Origin: Streptomyces sp. NRRL F-525
GTDB taxonomy: Bacteria; Actinomycetota; Actinomycetes; Streptomycetales; Streptomycetaceae
Assembly: GCF_000716605.1 (NCBI RefSeq)
Contig: NZ_JNXE01000014.1
Location: forward strand, 215,180 to 279,179
DNA: 64,000 nt
Direction: 5' to 3'
Shown: piece by piece, positions 16,199 through 25,014 of the stretch
How positions within the stretch are numbered: position 1 is the first letter of the stretch
Layout of the letters: each line of letters opens with the position of its first letter
Position numbers and translations under genes: made by a program
The notes under the pieces: model-generated
Seen by the model: only the letters and a program-made list of their open reading frames with translations
Database searches by the model: none
Told to the model about the DNA's origin: nothing

Positions 16199-17548
16199 CT
16201 AAATCCTCTCGGGAAGAGGATTCCCCGCGTCGCTGATCGCCCGCGCCACCGGGACCCGCGCGAGCAGCACGAATCCCACCACGAAGAAGACCACCAGGGA
16301 GATGATCGCGTCCCGATAACTTCCGGTCAGCTGGTAGGTCACCCCGAACAGAAGGGGTCCCAGCCAGCTCATGCCCCGATCGCTCATCTCGTACGCGGAG
16401 AAGTACTCGGCCTCTTTCCCCGGCGGCACCAGATGCGAGAACAGGGACCGGGACAGCGCCTGGCTGCCGCCCAGGACGAGGCCGATCCCGGCGGCCAGCA
16501 CGAAGAACCAGACGGGCGCGTCGGCGGGCAGGAAGTACCCGGCGGCCAGGGTCACCGTCCATGCGATCAGCGAGCCGAGAATCGTCCGCTTGGCCCCGTA
16601 CGTCCGGGCGAGTCGCCCCATGCCGAGCGCGCCCGCCACCGCGAGCACCTGGACCATCAGGACGGCGGTGATGAGCGTGGACTGGCTCAGGCCCAGCTCC
16701 TCGGAGCCGTACACGGATGCCTGGGAGATCACCGTCTGGATGCCGTCGTTGTAGATCAGATAGGCGAACAGGAAGGACAGGGTGAGCGGTTTGCCGCGCA
16801 TGTCCCGGACGGTCGCCGCGAGCTGCCGCCAGCCCTGCGCCGTCGGCGCCTCGGACGTCGTACGGCCGCGGTCGCGCAGCCGTTTCAGCGGTACGAGGGT
16901 GAAGGCGCCCCACCAGATCCCGGCCGAGGCGAGACAGATGCGGACGGCCATCGACTCGGAGAGGCCGAACGAGTCGTGGGCGGTGAACAGGATCAGGTTC
17001 AGGACGAGGACCAGGGAGCCCGCCGCGTAGCCGAAGGCCCAGCCGCGGGAGGAGACCGCGTCGCGCTCCTCCGGAGGGGCGATCTGCGGAAGGTAGGAGT
17101 TGTACACGACCATGGAGACGGCCACGGAGGAGTTGGCGACGATCAGTAGGAAGCCGCCCAGGAGATAGCGATCGCCGTCCAGGAAGAACAGGCCCGTGGT
17201 GGCGGTCGCGCCGACATAGGCGGCGAGCGCCAGGAGGGGCTTCTTGCGGCCCGTGCGGTCGGCCGCCGCGCCCGCCAGGGGCATGACGAGGATCGACACG
17301 ATCACGGACGCGGAGACGGTGTAGGCGAAGAAGGACCCCGCCCGGACCGGTATCCCCAGGGGATGCACGAACCCGTCAGGGTCCGCCGCCGACTTCGCGA
17401 CCGAGGTCAGATACGGGCCCAGGAACACGGTGAGCACGCTCGTCGAGTAGACGGAGCAGGCCCAGTCGTAGAAGTACCAGCCGCGCTGCTCGCGCCGCCG
17501 CTCGGCGGCCTCGTCGGCCGGTTGTGACCGCAGGGTGTCGGTACCCAC
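16199..17548 (-). CDS. UMF1/Atg22-family MFS transporter
   Basis: A 449-residue integral membrane protein with about 12 hydrophobic segments. The N-terminal RGWYFYDWACSVYSTSVLTV is the hallmark of the UMF1 branch of the major facilitator superfamily, related to the yeast vacuolar effluxer Atg22. The loop MPLAGAAADRTGRKKP is the MFS A-like motif. Substrate unknown; amino acid export is a guess from Atg22. The GTG at 17548 has GAGGG 6 nt upstream and removes a non-conserved 54-residue extension. It follows the GDPD gene by 41 bp on the same strand, so the two may be co-transcribed. Confidence 0.87.
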   Translation of the reverse strand: MGTDTLRSQPADEAAERRREQRGWYFYDWACSVYSTSVLTVFLGPYLTSVAKSAADPDGFVHPLGIPVRAGSFFAYTVSASVIVSILVMPLAGAAADRTGRKKPLLALAAYVGATATTGLFFLDGDRYLLGGFLLIVANSSVAVSMVVYNSYLPQIAPPEERDAVSSRGWAFGYAAGSLVLVLNLILFTAHDSFGLSESMAVRICLASAGIWWGAFTLVPLKRLRDRGRTTSEAPTAQGWRQLAATVRDMRGKPLTLSFLFAYLIYNDGIQTVISQASVYGSEELGLSQSTLITAVLMVQVLAVAGALGMGRLARTYGAKRTILGSLIAWTVTLAAGYFLPADAPVWFFVLAAGIGLVLGGSQALSRSLFSHLVPPGKEAEYFSAYEMSDRGMSWLGPLLFGVTYQLTGSYRDAIISLVVFFVVGFVLLARVPVARAISDAGNPLPERI

Positions 17549-17589
17549 CCGTGCCCTCGCTTCCCCGTGAACGCGTCGCCCCGGGGGGC

Positions 17590-18357
17590 TCAGGCCCAGA
17601 CGCCCCGCTCCACCATGACCTCGCGCAGTGTGTCGATGTGATCGGTCATGATGCCATCGACTCCCAGGTCCAGGAGCCGGTGCATGCGATCGGCCTCGTT
17701 GATGGTCCACACATGGACCTGCACTCCACGCGCGTGTGCGGCCTGCACGAAGCGCCGGTCAACCACAGGGACGCCCGACTGCTCCTCGGGCACCTGTGCG
17801 GCGACCGCCGAGCGGCGCACCGGGAGCGGCGCTCCCCAGGACCGCAGCCGCAGATTCAGCACCCCGCGCGTGCCGAACGACGTGGCCAGGCGCGGCCCTG
17901 CCAGGTGCTGGGCGCGGACCACGCGTTTCTCGGAGAAGGAGCCGACGAGGACGCGGTTCCAGGAGCCGGTGCGCTCCAGGAGGTCCAGGAGCGGGCGCAG
18001 CGCCGGCTCCGCCTTGATGTCGACGTTCCAGCGCACCTCGGGGAAGGTCTCCAGCAACTCCTCGAAGAGGGGCACCGGTTCCTTGCCCGCCACGCGCGCG
18101 TGGCTCACGTCCGACCAGAACAGGTCCGCGATCCGCCCGGCGCCGTCGGTCACCCGGTCCAGGGTCCCGTCGTGGAAGGCGACGAGCTTCCCGTCCGCCG
18201 TGGCGTGGACGTCGGTCTCGATGTACCGGTAGCCCAGCTCGACCGCGCGGCGGAACTGGAACACGGTGTTCTCCAGGCCGTCCGCCGCGCCGCCCCGGTG
18301 GGCGAAGGGGATCGGGCCGGGGTGGTCGAGGTACGGATGACGTATGAGCGTGGTCAC
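17590..18357 (-). CDS. Glycerophosphodiester phosphodiesterase
   Basis: A 255-residue GDPD TIM barrel that cleaves glycerophosphodiesters to sn-glycerol 3-phosphate and an alcohol. Catalytic features: AHRGGAADGLENT (HRG with the Glu-Asn pair), IETDVHAT metal ligands, FHDGTLDR second His, and VNVDIK-like WNVDIKAE. There is no signal peptide, so it acts in the cytosol. The GTG start shares the GTGA sequence with the stop of the yczE gene upstream, pointing to translational coupling. Confidence 0.92.
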   Translation of the reverse strand: MTTLIRHPYLDHPGPIPFAHRGGAADGLENTVFQFRRAVELGYRYIETDVHATADGKLVAFHDGTLDRVTDGAGRIADLFWSDVSHARVAGKEPVPLFEELLETFPEVRWNVDIKAEPALRPLLDLLERTGSWNRVLVGSFSEKRVVRAQHLAGPRLATSFGTRGVLNLRLRSWGAPLPVRRSAVAAQVPEEQSGVPVVDRRFVQAAHARGVQVHVWTINEADRMHRLLDLGVDGIMTDHIDTLREVMVERGVWA

Positions 18358-19043
18358 CGGGGCAGTATGGCCCGTTCCGGTGACCCGGTGGCTACGACCG
18401 TGCTGCCGCCGGATGCCGGCGGGGCGGCGAACACGCGCAGGAACAGCTGGGCGAGCGGGCCGATCGCCAGGGCGTACAGGAGGGTGCCGATGCCGACGGT
18501 GCCGCCGAGCGCGAATCCCGTGGCCACGACCGCGACCTCGATCGCCGTCCGCATCAGCCGGATCGACCGGCCCGTGAGCCGGTGCAGCCCGGTCATCAGC
18601 CCGTCGCGCGGTCCCGGTCCGAAGTTCGCGGAGATGTAGAGCCCGGTGGCGGCCCCGTTCAGCAGGATGCCCACGAGGAGCAGCGGAATCCGTACGGCCA
18701 GGCCGTGCGCGTCCGGCACCAGCGCGAGCGTGCCGTCCATGGCCAGGCCGACCACGAACACGTTGGAGACCGTGCCGAGGCCCGGGCGCTGGCGCAGCGG
18801 GATCCACAGGAGCAGCACCGCCGCGCCGACGATGATCGAGACGACGCCGATCGTCAGGCCGGTGAGTTCGGCGATGCCCTGGTGCAGCACGTTCCAGGGC
18901 TCCAGGCCCAGGCCCGAGACCACCAGGAGCGCCGAACTGGCGCCGTAGAGCGCGAGTCCGACGTAGAGCTGGACCAACCGTCGCCCGAGACGGTTCCGCG
19001 TGGACAAAGGGTGCCCCCTGGTGGTGGTAGTGGCCTGACGCAT
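18354..19043 (-). CDS. yczE: YczE/YitT-like membrane protein
   Basis: A 229-residue protein with about five membrane helices, beginning LGRRLVQLYVGLALYGASSA and including GLTIGVVSIIVGAAVLLLW and the conserved polar segment ISANFGPGPRDGLMTGLHR. This matches the YczE family, whose transport role is unresolved. The ATG at 19043 is chosen as the first start before the membrane region. It is divergent from a MocR regulator 64 bp away, the same arrangement as the YczR-YczE pair described in Bacillus, so that regulator probably controls it. Confidence 0.85.
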   Translation of the reverse strand: MRQATTTTRGHPLSTRNRLGRRLVQLYVGLALYGASSALLVVSGLGLEPWNVLHQGIAELTGLTIGVVSIIVGAAVLLLWIPLRQRPGLGTVSNVFVVGLAMDGTLALVPDAHGLAVRIPLLLVGILLNGAATGLYISANFGPGPRDGLMTGLHRLTGRSIRLMRTAIEVAVVATGFALGGTVGIGTLLYALAIGPLAQLFLRVFAAPPASGGSTVVATGSPERAILPR

Positions 19044-19067
19044 GTCACTCTGTGGCTTGAGAACGCA

Positions 19068-19081
19068 GGCCATCCATGGCC
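19068..19081. promoter_or_regulatory. Operator candidate between yczE and its MocR regulator
   Basis: GGCCATCCATGGCC has perfect 6-bp arms in the 64-bp divergent gap. CCATGGC recurs at 19106-19112 across the start codon of the regulator, 32 bp away. MocR operators are often paired sites, so the two copies may be bound together. Confidence 0.45.
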
Positions 19082-19107
19082 AATTCCGGGAAGGTGGACT
19101 GGTTTCC

Positions 19108-20607
19108 ATGGCGCAGTGGACCTCGGCGATGGGCGCCGCGCAGCTGGCCCGGCTGCTCAACTCCCAGCAGGACCGGCCGGCCGGGCCCGGCACCCGCCGA
19201 CCGCCCGCCTATCGCGCGCTCGCGGACGGCATCCGGCTGCTCGTGCTGGAGGGGCGCGTCCCGGTGGCCGCGCGGCTGCCCGCCGAGCGGGAGTTGGCGC
19301 TCGCGCTGTCCGTGAGTCGCACCACCGTCGCCGCCGCCTACGAGGCGCTGCGCACCGAAGGGTTCCTGGAGTCCCGGCGCGGGGCGGGCAGTTGGACCGC
19401 TGTACCCGCCGGTAATCCACTCCCCGCGCGCGGGTTGGAACCGTTGCCCCCGGAGGCCCTCGGTTCGGTGATCGACCTGGGCTGTGCCTCGCTGCCCGCG
19501 CCCGAGCCGTGGCTCACGCGAGCCGTGCAGGGCGCCCTGGAGGAGCTGCCGCCGTACGCCCACACGCACGGCGACTACCCGGCCGGGCTGCCCGCGCTGC
19601 GCGCGATGATCGCCGAGCGGTACACCCTGCGCGGGATCCCGACCATGCCCGAGCAGATCATGGTGACGACCGGCGCGATGGGCGCCATCGACGCCATCTG
19701 CCATCTCTTCGCGGGGCGCGGCGAGCGGGTCGCCGTCGAGTCGCCCTCCTACGCCAACATCCTCCAGCTGATGCGCGAGGCGGGCGCGCGGCTGGTGCCC
19801 GTGGCGATGGCCGACGGGCTCTCCGGCTGGGACCTGGACCGCTGGCGGCAGGTGCTGCGGGACGCGGCGCCCCGGCTCGCGTACGTCGTCGCCGACTTCC
19901 ACAACCCGACGGGTGCCCTGGCCGGCGACGACCAGCGGCGCCAACTCGTCGACGCGGCCCGCTCGGCGGGCACCGTGCTCGTCGCCGACGAGACGATGAC
20001 CGAACTGTGGCTGGACGACGACGTCGACATGCCGCGTCCCGTCTGCGGCTTCGACCCGGCCGGCTCGACGGTGATCACGGTCGGCTCCGCCAGCAAGGCC
20101 TTCTGGGCGGGCATGCGCATCGGCTGGGTCCGCGCGGCCCCCGACATCATCCGCAGCCTGGTCGCCGCCCGCGCCTACGCCGACCTCGGCACCCCCGTGC
20201 TGGAGCAGCTCGCCGTCAACTGGCTGTTCAGCACCGGCGGTTGGGAACAGGCCGTGGACATCCGGCGCTCTCAGGCCCGCGAGAACCGGGACGCGCTGGT
20301 GGCGGCGGTACGACGGGAGCTGCCCGACTGGGAGTTCGAGGTGCCCAAGGGCGGCCTCACGCTGTGGGTGCGCACCGGCGGACTGTCCGGCTCACGGCTC
20401 GCCGAGATGGGGGAGCGGGTGGGCCTGCGGGTCCCGTCCGGGCCGCGCTTCGGCGTCGACGGTGCCTTCGAGGGCTATGTGCGCCTGCCGTTCACCGTCG
20501 GGGGCGCGGTGGCCGAGGAGGCTGCGGTACGGCTGGCCGCGGCGGCCCGGCTGGTGGAGAACGGGGTCACCGGGGGCGGCGATTCGCCGCGCACGTTCGT
20601 GGCGTAG
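19108..20607 (+). CDS. MocR-type GntR regulator with aminotransferase domain (YczR-like)
   Basis: A 499-residue fusion of an N-terminal GntR winged helix (about residues 30-95: LPAERELALALSVSRTTVAAAYEALRTEGFL) and a class I aminotransferase-like domain that binds PLP (lysine in TVGSASKAFWAGMRIGW). Such MocR proteins sense a PLP-linked ligand and regulate an adjacent gene. Here the divergent partner is yczE, as in the Bacillus YczR-YczE pair. The ATG at 19108 keeps a short helical N-terminus before the HTH. Confidence 0.9.
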   Translation: MAQWTSAMGAAQLARLLNSQQDRPAGPGTRRPPAYRALADGIRLLVLEGRVPVAARLPAERELALALSVSRTTVAAAYEALRTEGFLESRRGAGSWTAVPAGNPLPARGLEPLPPEALGSVIDLGCASLPAPEPWLTRAVQGALEELPPYAHTHGDYPAGLPALRAMIAERYTLRGIPTMPEQIMVTTGAMGAIDAICHLFAGRGERVAVESPSYANILQLMREAGARLVPVAMADGLSGWDLDRWRQVLRDAAPRLAYVVADFHNPTGALAGDDQRRQLVDAARSAGTVLVADETMTELWLDDDVDMPRPVCGFDPAGSTVITVGSASKAFWAGMRIGWVRAAPDIIRSLVAARAYADLGTPVLEQLAVNWLFSTGGWEQAVDIRRSQARENRDALVAAVRRELPDWEFEVPKGGLTLWVRTGGLSGSRLAEMGERVGLRVPSGPRFGVDGAFEGYVRLPFTVGGAVAEEAAVRLAAAARLVENGVTGGGDSPRTFVA

Positions 20608-20621
20608 CGAGGCGTCAGGGG

Positions 20622-20654
20622 CCGGTGCGGGCGACTCCCGGCCGCCCGCACCGG
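20622..20654. terminator. Terminator between convergent mocR and sffA
   Basis: An 11-bp perfect stem, CCGGTGCGGGC (20622-20632) with 20644-20654, and an 11-nt loop, lies in the 57-bp gap between convergent genes. Confidence 0.75.
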
Positions 20655-20664
20655 AACCGGGCTT

Positions 20665-22242
20665 CTACGAAGTCTCCGCCACCGCGGCCTCGACCACCGC
20701 TTCTGTCGCCACCGTCTCCTCCGCGTCCGCCGGTGTCGTGCGCGGCGGCAGCAGGGCCAGGACAGCCTGGCGGTGGGCGTCGTTCGTCGCGTCGTCGTAC
20801 GGGTCCGGGGTCGCCGGGACCTGGAGGCGGTGGACCGGGCCGCTGCCCAGGCGGGCGTAGCCGCGGCCCGGGGGGATCTGGGCGATCGGCGTGGTGTGCG
20901 GGGGAGCGCCCAGGACCGCCTCCAGCTGGGCGGCGGTGGCGGGGCCGAGGACGACACGCGCGCGTGTGTGCTGTCGTACGGCGTCGCTCAGGGTGTCCGC
21001 GCTGTCGAACTGCTCGGCCACCACCACCGTCACGTTGGCCGCGCGGCCGTGCCGGAGGGGGACCTGGAGCAGGGACTGCGGGTCCTTGTAGCCGTCGGCC
21101 GTGGCCACGTGGGCGAAGGCGCTCGGGCGGTCCAGGATGATCCACAGGGGGCGCCTGGTGTCGTCCGGTGCCGGGTCGCCCGACTGACGGGCGCGGTTGG
21201 CCGCGATCAGCCGGCGTTCCGTCTCGTGGGCGGCCCATTCCAGGCTGGCCAGCGCGCCGGCCAGCCCGCACTCGACCGCGAGGACGCCGTCCCGGCCGGT
21301 GAGGCACGCGTACTCGCCGGTGCCGCCGCCCTCGACGATCAGGACGTCGCCGTACTGGAGGGCCTGCAGGGCGATCGAGCGCAGCAGGGTGGAGGTGCCG
21401 CTGCCGGGCTGGCCCATGACCAGGAGGTTCGGCTCGGTGGAGCGGATGCCGGTGCGCCAGACGACCGGTGGGACGTCGCGCTGTTCCTCGCCGTGGGTGA
21501 GGGGGAGCGTGCGGTGGACCTGGGTCGGGTCGGTGAAGCCCAGGACGGTCTCGCCGGGGGCGGTCACGAAGCGCTGGGCGGCGATGTCGGTGGGGAGCGG
21601 GGCGAGCACACCGATCGTGAGCTGGTTGCCCTCCTCGTCCCACGCGAAGTGGTACTCACGGCCGCGGCCGGACTTCGCGGTGAGCAGCTGCTCGATCCGC
21701 GCGCGGGAGTCGGCCTCGCCGTCGGTGAAGTACGCCGGATAGCGGACGACCAGATGGGAGATCCGGCCCGCGCCGTCGAACTCGTAGGCGGGGAAGGCCT
21801 TCTCCCAGTCTCCGCCGTGGGCGAACAGGGGCGCCGGGTCCTCGGCGGCCGAGAAGTAGGGCACGAGCGCCTCGTAGAGGGACTGGAGGCGCTGGGTCTG
21901 GGACTCGTCGGGCCCTTCGGGCGCCGGCGGGGTGCGGTCCCGGCCCTGCCATGCCGCCGCCGCCATCAGGGTGATGGCGGCGAGCAGCGGGCCGTACGGG
22001 ACCAGGGCCACGACCAGGACCACCGAGGCCACCAGGAAAAGCAGCGGCCCGCGCTTGTCCTTGGGGGTCTCGGCCCATCTGCGCCGGCCGGCGGATGCCA
22101 GCCGGCGCAGACCCTTGGTGATCGTGATCACTGGGTGGAGGACATCGGTGGCGCTGTCGGCCGCCGTCCGGGCCAGCTCCCGGCTCCGGGCGATCTGGGC
22201 GGTGCCGTTGCTCAGGATGCGGGGGAGGGGGCGCCGGGCCAC
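20665..22242 (-). CDS. sffA: SffA, FtsK/SpoIIIE-like sporulation septum ATPase homologue
   Basis: A 525-residue protein with two adjacent membrane helices near residues 68-105 (PLLFLVASVVLVVALVPYGP region) and a C-terminal FtsK/TraB-like domain. In S. coelicolor SmeA (SCO1416) and SffA (SCO1415) form a sporulation operon, and SmeA targets SffA to sporulation septa. Gene order, size and partner here match. The P-loop position reads GQPGSGTS (about residues 276-283): the normal Walker A lysine is Thr. The Walker B strand LWIILD is present. ATP hydrolysis may therefore be reduced or lost. The GTG at 22242 has AGGAG 8 nt upstream. It lies 34 bp after smeA. Confidence 0.88.
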   Translation of the reverse strand: MARRPLPRILSNGTAQIARSRELARTAADSATDVLHPVITITKGLRRLASAGRRRWAETPKDKRGPLLFLVASVVLVVALVPYGPLLAAITLMAAAAWQGRDRTPPAPEGPDESQTQRLQSLYEALVPYFSAAEDPAPLFAHGGDWEKAFPAYEFDGAGRISHLVVRYPAYFTDGEADSRARIEQLLTAKSGRGREYHFAWDEEGNQLTIGVLAPLPTDIAAQRFVTAPGETVLGFTDPTQVHRTLPLTHGEEQRDVPPVVWRTGIRSTEPNLLVMGQPGSGTSTLLRSIALQALQYGDVLIVEGGGTGEYACLTGRDGVLAVECGLAGALASLEWAAHETERRLIAANRARQSGDPAPDDTRRPLWIILDRPSAFAHVATADGYKDPQSLLQVPLRHGRAANVTVVVAEQFDSADTLSDAVRQHTRARVVLGPATAAQLEAVLGAPPHTTPIAQIPPGRGYARLGSGPVHRLQVPATPDPYDDATNDAHRQAVLALLPPRTTPADAEETVATEAVVEAAVAETS

Positions 22243-22276
22243 TGCTGTCTCCTGAAGGTCCGTACGGGTGGTTGCG

Positions 22277-22471
22277 TCAGAACTTGATGCCGCCGAGGAG
22301 GCTCGCCAGGCTCTCGCCGCCGGCCTTGATGCTCGGCGCGATGGCCGTGCTGGCCATGTAGAAGCCGAAGAGTGCGGCCACCAGCGCGTGGGAGGCCTTG
22401 AGTCCGTCCTTCTTGAAGAAGAGGAAGACGATGATGCCGAGAAGGACGACGCCTGACATGGACAGGATCAT
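22277..22471 (-). CDS. smeA: SmeA, small sporulation membrane protein
   Basis: A 64-residue protein with a hydrophobic helix at its N-terminus (ILSMSGVVLLGIIVFLFF), a KKDGLKASH turn and a second weaker hydrophobic segment (ALVAALFGFYMASTAIA). This is SmeA of streptomycetes, needed for proper spore septation and chromosome segregation and for placing SffA at septa. The ATG has AGGAG 8 nt upstream. It is the first gene of the smeA-sffA operon, which is expressed in sporulating aerial hyphae and depends on whi genes. Confidence 0.92.
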   Translation of the reverse strand: MILSMSGVVLLGIIVFLFFKKDGLKASHALVAALFGFYMASTAIAPSIKAGGESLASLLGGIKF

Positions 22472-22727
22472 TTGAGCTCTCCTGGTTCGTGGGGACAGTC
22501 ACCATGAGTTGTTCCAGGATCACAGAATGTATCCATACGATAAAAGGTGCAAGTGGGTGAATTTCGGCGAATTTCCCTCGGATGGCGGAGCGCATTCGGG
22601 CCGTCTGAGCAGGGGTTTCACCTGTGTCGGGCCCAGTGGTGATCTTTGCCTCGGAGGGGGCCGGTCATGTGTCTGTGGAGCCAGTACGCTGGCGATTCAC
22701 CCGTACTAGTGAGAGGCGGTCAGGCCG

Positions 22728-23120
22728 ATGAGTGAAGCCCCCGACCCCGAGGTCGTGGAGTTCGCGACCAAGATCTTCGATCTGGCCCGCCAGGGCGGGA
22801 CCGAGGCGCTGGTCGCCTACGTGGACGCGGGCGTCCCGGCCAACCTCACCAATGACCGCGGCGACTCCCTGGTGATGCTCGCCGCCTACCACGGGCACGC
22901 CGACGCCGTACGGGCCCTGCTGGCGCGCGGCGCCGAGGCCGACCGGATCAACGACCGGGGCCAGACCCCGCTCGCCGGAGCCGTCTTCAAGGGCGAGCAA
23001 GAGGTGATCGAGGTCCTCCTGGAAGCCGGTGCCGATCCGGCCGCGGGCACCCCGTCGGCGGTCGACACGGCCCGGATGTTCGCCAAGGCCGAGCTGCTGG
23101 AGCTGTTCGGCGCGCACTGA
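22728..23120 (+). CDS. Ankyrin-repeat protein
   Basis: A 130-residue soluble protein made of about three ankyrin repeats, recognised by AGVPANLTNDRGDSLVMLAAYHGHADAVRALLARG, then ADRINDRGQTPLAGAVFKGEQEVIEVLLEAGADP. It is a likely protein-binding scaffold; its partner is unknown. The ATG is preceded by GAGAGGCGGTC. It is divergent from smeA across a 256-bp gap with two GTGTC pentamers (22624-22628, 22669-22673), which are GACAC, the WhiA motif, on the other strand. Confidence 0.88.
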   Translation: MSEAPDPEVVEFATKIFDLARQGGTEALVAYVDAGVPANLTNDRGDSLVMLAAYHGHADAVRALLARGAEADRINDRGQTPLAGAVFKGEQEVIEVLLEAGADPAAGTPSAVDTARMFAKAELLELFGAH

Positions 23121-23350
23121 CACCCGGTCCGTCGGCAGCGAAGACGGGCCCGCTGACCAGGTACGACAAGGAAAACGGGGGAAAACGGGGGAAGGCAGCA
23201 CGGCGCCGCCCGAAATTTCGGTCGCGGCATCGAGAACTGCCGGGTCATCATGACGTCGTGATTTACGGACGCGATGGCTGGGCAGGTGTTGCCGCACCGC
23301 GCGGGCCGTAGTTGCGGCCCGCATGGGCCACCTACGAGAGGCAGAGGAAA

Positions 23351-23410
23351 ATGGTCTACAGCAAGCAGGAAACGGCGGGCGCCCCGACGTGTTGTCACGC
23401 GGCCAGGTAG
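23351..23410 (+). CDS. 19-residue CCH-containing peptide (possible leader)
   Basis: A short frame MVYSKQETAGAPTCCHAAR ends at TAG 23408-23410. It follows a strong AGAGGAAA ribosome site directly before the ATG. It lies 46 bp upstream of the HEAT-repeat gene. Adjacent cysteines near the end of a very short peptide recall actinobacterial cysteine-sensing leader peptides, but the downstream gene is not a cysteine gene, so that role is speculative. It may simply be a small protein or a chance frame. Confidence 0.4.
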   Translation: MVYSKQETAGAPTCCHAAR

Positions 23411-23456
23411 TGCACGTTCCCCGGTTGCGTCGACGCTTGATGTGAGGCTGTTTCCC

Positions 23457-24875
23457 ATGTTCGATCCGGTCATAGCGCCCAGCGGTACGCTGCTCGGCCT
23501 GCTTCAGCGGGGCCGCGGCGACGGCACACTGCACGCGCTCACCGCACCCCGTGCCGAGGCACTCGCGGCACTGAACCACTGTGTGCTGCGCGACCCCCGC
23601 CACGACTGGCAGGTGGAGAACCGCTCCCTGTACTACGCCCGTCTGTACCTCGATCTGGGCGGCGACCTGGACGCCGTGGAGGCGCATCTCTTCGACTCCG
23701 AGGACGTCCTCGACACCGAGGAGTCCCGCACGGGCCTCGCGCTCGCCGTGCTCGGGCACCTCGCCTCCTACGGCAGGCGGGACGCGCTCGTGCTGCTGCG
23801 CCGGTACGCGGCCTCCGGAACCAATTGGGCCTGGGCGCTCGACGAACTGGCGCTCAGGGACGACGACGCGGGCCTGCGTGCCCTCGCCGCCCCGGTGCTG
23901 GCGCGTTTCCCGGCCGACCCCGAGGGTGAGGCCGAACTGGCCACCGCCGTGCGCGACGCCTTCGAACCCCGGCCCTGGCGGCTGTGGGCCGAGGACTCAC
24001 GCGAATCGATCGCCACGCGCGTGCGTGCCGCCCAGGAGGCCGGCTGCTTCGACCTCTGGCAACGCCAGATGCGACCAACCGGGCCCCGTCCGGGGTGGAG
24101 CGTGCAAGCGGTGTTCGAGTGGGCCCAACAGGGCCTCGAACGCGGCGCCGCGCTGCACGTCCCCGCCGCCCGCTGCCTCACCGCCGTGGCAGGCCCCGAG
24201 GACCGGCCCGAGATCGTCGAGGCCGCCAAGGACGGCGGCGAGGGCGCCCGCTGCACCGCCCTGCGCTATCTCGCCGACAGCAACGATCCCGAGGCCCTCC
24301 CGCTCATCGAACGCGCGGTGGCCACCGGCCCGGCACCCGTAGTGGAAGCCGCCGTGGACGCCTTCGAACGGATGCGGTCCGTCGCCGCCGTCGACCGCGC
24401 CCGCGGCTGGGCCCGACGGCCCGACCCGCTCGGCGCCGCCGCCGGACGGATGCTCGCCTGCCGGGGCGGAGCCCAGGACAGCGACCTCGTCCTCGGCGCC
24501 CTCAGGGAGGCCGTCATGGGCGAAGGACCCGACGCCCCCACCCTGTGGACCCTCGTCGACGGCGCCGGACGCCTCGGCATCGCCTGCGCCGCCCCCGTCC
24601 TGCGCCATGTGTACCGCGAGACCGCCTCGTCCCATCTGCGCGGCCGGGCCGCCCGCGCCCTGGCCGCGACCGACCCCTCCTACCCCACCGGCTTCGCCGT
24701 CGAGTGCCTCTGGGACTGCGAGGAGACCACCCGCGAGATCGCCGCCCGGCACGCCGAGACCGCCGACGCCCGCGTCGTGGAGCAGCTCCGCAGGCTCGCC
24801 GCCGACCCGGCCGAGGAAGCGGAAGTACAGACAGCCGTACGGAGCCGGATCGGGCCCGACGCCCCCGCAGTGTGA
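23457..24875 (+). CDS. HEAT-repeat protein
   Basis: A 472-residue all-helical protein with repeated ALRYLADSNDPEALPLIERAV-type units, including regions around residues 60-170 and 260-440, consistent with HEAT/PBS lyase-like repeats. No catalytic motif, signal peptide or membrane helix is visible, so it is probably a scaffold or binding protein. The start is placed at ATG 23457, where the helical sequence begins; an in-frame extension to 23274 would run through the 19-residue peptide region. The 336 bp upstream hold an exact 10-bp tandem repeat (GAAAACGGGG at 23171 and 23181), a palindrome-like ATCATGACGTCGTGAT (23247-23262) and the small peptide. Confidence 0.82.
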   Translation: MFDPVIAPSGTLLGLLQRGRGDGTLHALTAPRAEALAALNHCVLRDPRHDWQVENRSLYYARLYLDLGGDLDAVEAHLFDSEDVLDTEESRTGLALAVLGHLASYGRRDALVLLRRYAASGTNWAWALDELALRDDDAGLRALAAPVLARFPADPEGEAELATAVRDAFEPRPWRLWAEDSRESIATRVRAAQEAGCFDLWQRQMRPTGPRPGWSVQAVFEWAQQGLERGAALHVPAARCLTAVAGPEDRPEIVEAAKDGGEGARCTALRYLADSNDPEALPLIERAVATGPAPVVEAAVDAFERMRSVAAVDRARGWARRPDPLGAAAGRMLACRGGAQDSDLVLGALREAVMGEGPDAPTLWTLVDGAGRLGIACAAPVLRHVYRETASSHLRGRAARALAATDPSYPTGFAVECLWDCEETTREIAARHAETADARVVEQLRRLAADPAEEAEVQTAVRSRIGPDAPAV

Positions 24876-24892
24876 ACGTGGGATGACCCGCG

Positions 24893-24921
24893 GGTCAGAC
24901 GCGCATGGACGCCGTCTGACC
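24893..24921 (+). terminator. Hairpin after the HEAT-repeat gene
   Basis: GGTCAGACG (24893-24901) pairs perfectly with CGTCTGACC (24913-24921) across an 11-nt loop, 17 bp past the stop codon. Confidence 0.65.
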
Positions 24922-25014
24922 TGCTCGGGTGTGCAGCGCAACGCTCATGGGACGTTCACCGTTCGCATAGATCGACGTTGACGCGGGCACGTCCAGCGCG
25001 GCGAGAACACGGGT

